Assembly (NCBI RefSeq): GCF_015776785.2
Contig: NZ_LFMD02000002.1
Span: forward strand, 2,142,768-2,206,767
DNA from: Kitasatospora sp. SUK 42
Lineage (GTDB): Bacteria; Actinomycetota; Actinomycetes; Streptomycetales; Streptomycetaceae
Length of the DNA stretch: 64,000 nt
Direction of reading: 5' to 3'
Shown here: positions 62,225-64,000 of the stretch, one piece after another
Numbering within the stretch: the stretch's first letter is position 1
Layout: each line of letters starts with the position of its first letter
Made by a program: the position numbers and the translations under genes
Notes under the pieces: model-generated
Databases searched by the model: none
What the model was told of the DNA's origin: nothing
Seen by the model: the letters and a program-made list of their open reading frames with translations, nothing else

Positions 62225-62908
62225 CTAGCCGACCTTGCCGGCCGGCCCCACCTCAAGCTTGGTCCCGCTGTTCGGGTGGTCCGGGTTGTCGACCGGGAAG
62301 GAGCCGCCCGGCCAGGCCAGGGTCACCTGGTGGGTGTCGTTCGGCGGGGTCACCACGATCTGGGTGGGCTTCACTCCGGTGCCGCCGGTGGTGTTGACCT
62401 GGAAGTAGATGTTGAAGGCCGCGTCCCCTCCCGGGGGGATCTGGCCCGAGACGGCCTGTTCGGCCTTGCGCGGCACCGAGATGCTGCCTCCGGACACCTT
62501 CAGGTCGACCCCGGGGAAGCCGTTGACCCGGCACTCCCGCGAGCCCTTGTTGTGCATCTGGACGGTGACCACCCCCTCCTTGGTGTCGATGGTGTTGTCC
62601 TGGGCGGTGATCCGCAGGTCGTCGACCGTGCAGTCCGCCCCCGTCGCAACCGGGGGAACCGGGGCGGCCGGGGTCGTCCTGCCGGGCGCGGCCGCCGTGG
62701 GCGCCTTCCCCGGCGCGGACGGGGTGGCCGCCGGCGCGGGCACCGTGGCCGTCGGCGCGGCGGGGCTCGCGGCCGCCGTCGCGGGTGCGGCGGGCTTGTC
62801 GCTCCCCGAGTTGTCGGGGCCGCAGGCGCTCAGCCCGAGGGTGGCGGCCACCGTCACGAGACAGGCGGCGCCGACGTAACGGGGCTTGGACGACAGCGGG
62901 TTGGGCAT
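62225..62908 (-). CDS. DUF4232 domain lipoprotein
   Basis: The 227-residue exported protein has a lipobox at LGLSACG near residue 30, a disordered Ala/Pro/Thr linker of about 70 residues and a C-terminal DUF4232 beta-sandwich: DDLRITAQDN, VTVQMHNKGSRECRVNGFPGVDL in part, then GGDAAFNIYFQVN and a final SFPVDNPDHPNSG. The conserved Cys of TVDD/REC probably forms a disulfide. ATG 62908 has GAGGAG eight bases upstream. The function is unknown; it is common in streptomycetes. Confidence 0.86.
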   Translation of the reverse strand: MPNPLSSKPRYVGAACLVTVAATLGLSACGPDNSGSDKPAAPATAAASPAAPTATVPAPAATPSAPGKAPTAAAPGRTTPAAPVPPVATGADCTVDDLRITAQDNTIDTKEGVVTVQMHNKGSRECRVNGFPGVDLKVSGGSISVPRKAEQAVSGQIPPGGDAAFNIYFQVNTTGGTGVKPTQIVVTPPNDTHQVTLAWPGGSFPVDNPDHPNSGTKLEVGPAGKVG

Positions 62909-63200
62909 GGATCTTCTCCTCGGGGGCCAACGCTCAATGCATGTGCACACCACTGTGCCGCCTCCCGATCAACAACCGATCAACGACCGCGGCCCCGCCG
63001 TGATCGCCTGCTGACCACCCATGGGTTCCGCCCCGGCACAGCGCCCGGACGACTACCCCTCCCGTCCCGGGAGCAATCCGTCCGCTCGCGACCGGCTGAA
63101 CCGCCGGTGCGAACCGGCCCGTTCCCTCTGACGTCCCCTCTGACGCCCCCTCCCCCGACCCACCGCCCGACCCACCGCGCTCAGGAGCTGTCCCACCGCC

Positions 63201-63266
63201 ATGTCCACCCAGGCCCCGACCGAAGCCCGACCCGACGACCGCCGAATAGCGGGCGGCGGCCGATGA
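63201..63266 (+). CDS. Putative 21-residue leader peptide overlapping the DUF3152 gene
   Basis: ATG 63201 has AGGAG 12 bases upstream, and 21 codons lead to a TGA at 63264-63266 that overlaps the DUF3152 start (ATGA). The peptide begins MSTQAPTEARPDDRR and is soluble and charged, with the rare codons CGA and ATA. The DUF3152 start itself has a poor ribosome-binding site, so translational coupling through this mini-ORF is plausible. It could also be chance. Confidence 0.45.
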   Translation: MSTQAPTEARPDDRRIAGGGR

Positions 63267-63991
63267 CGGCGGCCACCCGCACCAGCCGCTGGCAACCCGG
63301 GCGGCTCTGGCGGCGCGGACGGCCCTGGCAGCGCGCCGCCGCCCTGGCGCTGGTCGCGGCCCTGGCCGCCGGCCTGCTGTGGTGGCAGCCGTGGCGCGGG
63401 AGCGACGGGCCCGCGCCGCTGGCCTTCACCACCGCCCCCGGCGGCTCGGCCCGCTTCGGCACCGGGGAGCACCTGTACCGCTACAAGGTGCGGGTGGAGA
63501 ACGGGCTCCAGGAGAGCCCCGCGCAGTTCGCCGCCGAGGTGGACGCGATCCTCGGCGACACCCGCCACGGCTGGGCCGCCGGGAACACGGCGTCCTTCCA
63601 GCGGATGCCCGAGGACCCGGTGGACTTCACGGTCTACCTCGCCACCCCGCAGTCCACCGACCGGATCTGCGGCCAGTACGGCCTGGACACCGGCGGCTGG
63701 GTCAACTGCGGCGTCGGCCACCAGGTCGTGGTCAACCTCAAGCGCTGGACCGAGCTGTCCGAGTTCTACCAGGGCAAGCCCGAGCTCTACCACGCCCTCG
63801 CGATCAACCACGAGGTCGGCCACATCCTCGGCAACGGCCACGTCGACTGCCCCGGCCCGGGCGCCCCGGCGCCGGTGATGATGCAGCAGATCAAGGGCCT
63901 GCACGGCTGCGTCCCCAACGGCTGGCCCTACTCCGACACGGGCACCCTGCTCACCGGCCCGCCCGTCCAGGCCCCGACCGACGCGCCCTGA
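63263..63991 (+). CDS. DUF3152 domain protein, secreted or membrane-anchored zinc-metallopeptidase-like
   Basis: The 242-residue protein has an N-terminal Arg-rich segment and one hydrophobic stretch (about residues 25-45) that should anchor or export it. The DUF3152 domain follows, with YRYKVRVENGLQESPAQFAAEVDAIL in part and the extended metal site INHEVGHILGNGHVDCPG near residue 180 (HExGHxxGxxH, metzincin-like). A cysteine pair (RICGQYG, WVNCGVG) and further Cys in VDCPGPG and LHGCVPN probably form disulfides. Metallopeptidase activity is inferred. Confidence 0.86.
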   Translation: MTAATRTSRWQPGRLWRRGRPWQRAAALALVAALAAGLLWWQPWRGSDGPAPLAFTTAPGGSARFGTGEHLYRYKVRVENGLQESPAQFAAEVDAILGDTRHGWAAGNTASFQRMPEDPVDFTVYLATPQSTDRICGQYGLDTGGWVNCGVGHQVVVNLKRWTELSEFYQGKPELYHALAINHEVGHILGNGHVDCPGPGAPAPVMMQQIKGLHGCVPNGWPYSDTGTLLTGPPVQAPTDAP

Positions 63992-64000
63992 CCCTCCCCC

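Noticed and set aside
62113..62397. Short frame over the GGCACC repeat (Pro-Ala or Pro-Val repeats)
   Set aside because: The repeat alone keeps several frames open. There is no ribosome-binding site that fits and no conserved product.

Overview
The window is chromosomal DNA of a Streptomycetaceae-type actinomycete (Streptomyces or Kitasatospora; no marker here separates the two). The evidence is very high G+C with strong third-position bias, GTG starts, many genes that start 6-8 nt after a -10 box (leaderless), and typical families: DUF1918, DUF5997, DUF6461, DUF3152, DUF4232, a substrate-binding-only LysR protein, a mycothiol-dependent oxidoreductase and a MocR regulator. I see no rRNA, tRNA, CRISPR, insertion sequence or prophage.

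Bases 1-3264 hold the end of an unknown gene, an MDR reductase plus MFS exporter pair, a strong bidirectional terminator and an alpha/beta hydrolase. Bases 3333-12553 are a tightly coupled minus-strand operon that looks like a complete small nonribosomal peptide gene cluster. In transcription order it encodes a PhyH-type oxygenase, an unknown DGLHR-motif protein, a single-module NRPS (adenylation, carrier, epimerization, terminal reductase), a class III aminotransferase, a TauD-type oxygenase, an SDR and a methyltransferase. A divergent TetR gene and three TGATCAC heptamers sit at its head. The predicted chemistry is one activated amino acid, epimerized and released as an aldehyde, then aminated or reduced, hydroxylated and methylated.

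Bases 13741-17047 are small stand-alone genes, including an oxidoreductase-MerR operon with a textbook MerR promoter. Bases 17070-22644 are a second compact minus-strand cassette: PhyH oxygenase, GT-A-like protein, ornithine/DAP-type decarboxylase, GNAT acetyltransferase and MFS exporter. All joints overlap or nearly touch, and the upstream region is unusually AT-rich with a DasR-like palindrome and a repeated 24-bp dyad. I could not match either cassette to a described pathway.

Bases 23154-44161 are mostly housekeeping or accessory genes: FUSC transporter, amidase, P450, rhomboid-like protein, DUF421, LysR-like/DUF5997 pair, SDRs, DUF885 hydrolase, lipoprotein, a glycosyltransferase with a probable CTG start, NAD synthetase coupled to a decayed ADP-ribosylglycohydrolase, a second-type FtsH, a PadR-controlled membrane gene pair with a five-unit operator array, an Rv2466c-like oxidoreductase and an S33 peptidase. 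Bases 44903-53516 are rich in secreted and surface proteins: a putative metalloprotease, lipoprotein, polysaccharide deacetylase and Tat-exported erythromycin-esterase-like protein, followed by a cytosine-deaminase-like enzyme, an HPP protein and an ankyrin protein. Bases 53572-63991 contain several regulator/target divergent pairs (LysR/WrbA-like flavodoxin, MocR/enoyl-CoA hydratase, WYL/DinB), each with a visible candidate operator, then a copper-chaperone-like protein, a DUF4232 lipoprotein and a DUF3152 metalloprotein with an upstream overlapping mini-ORF.
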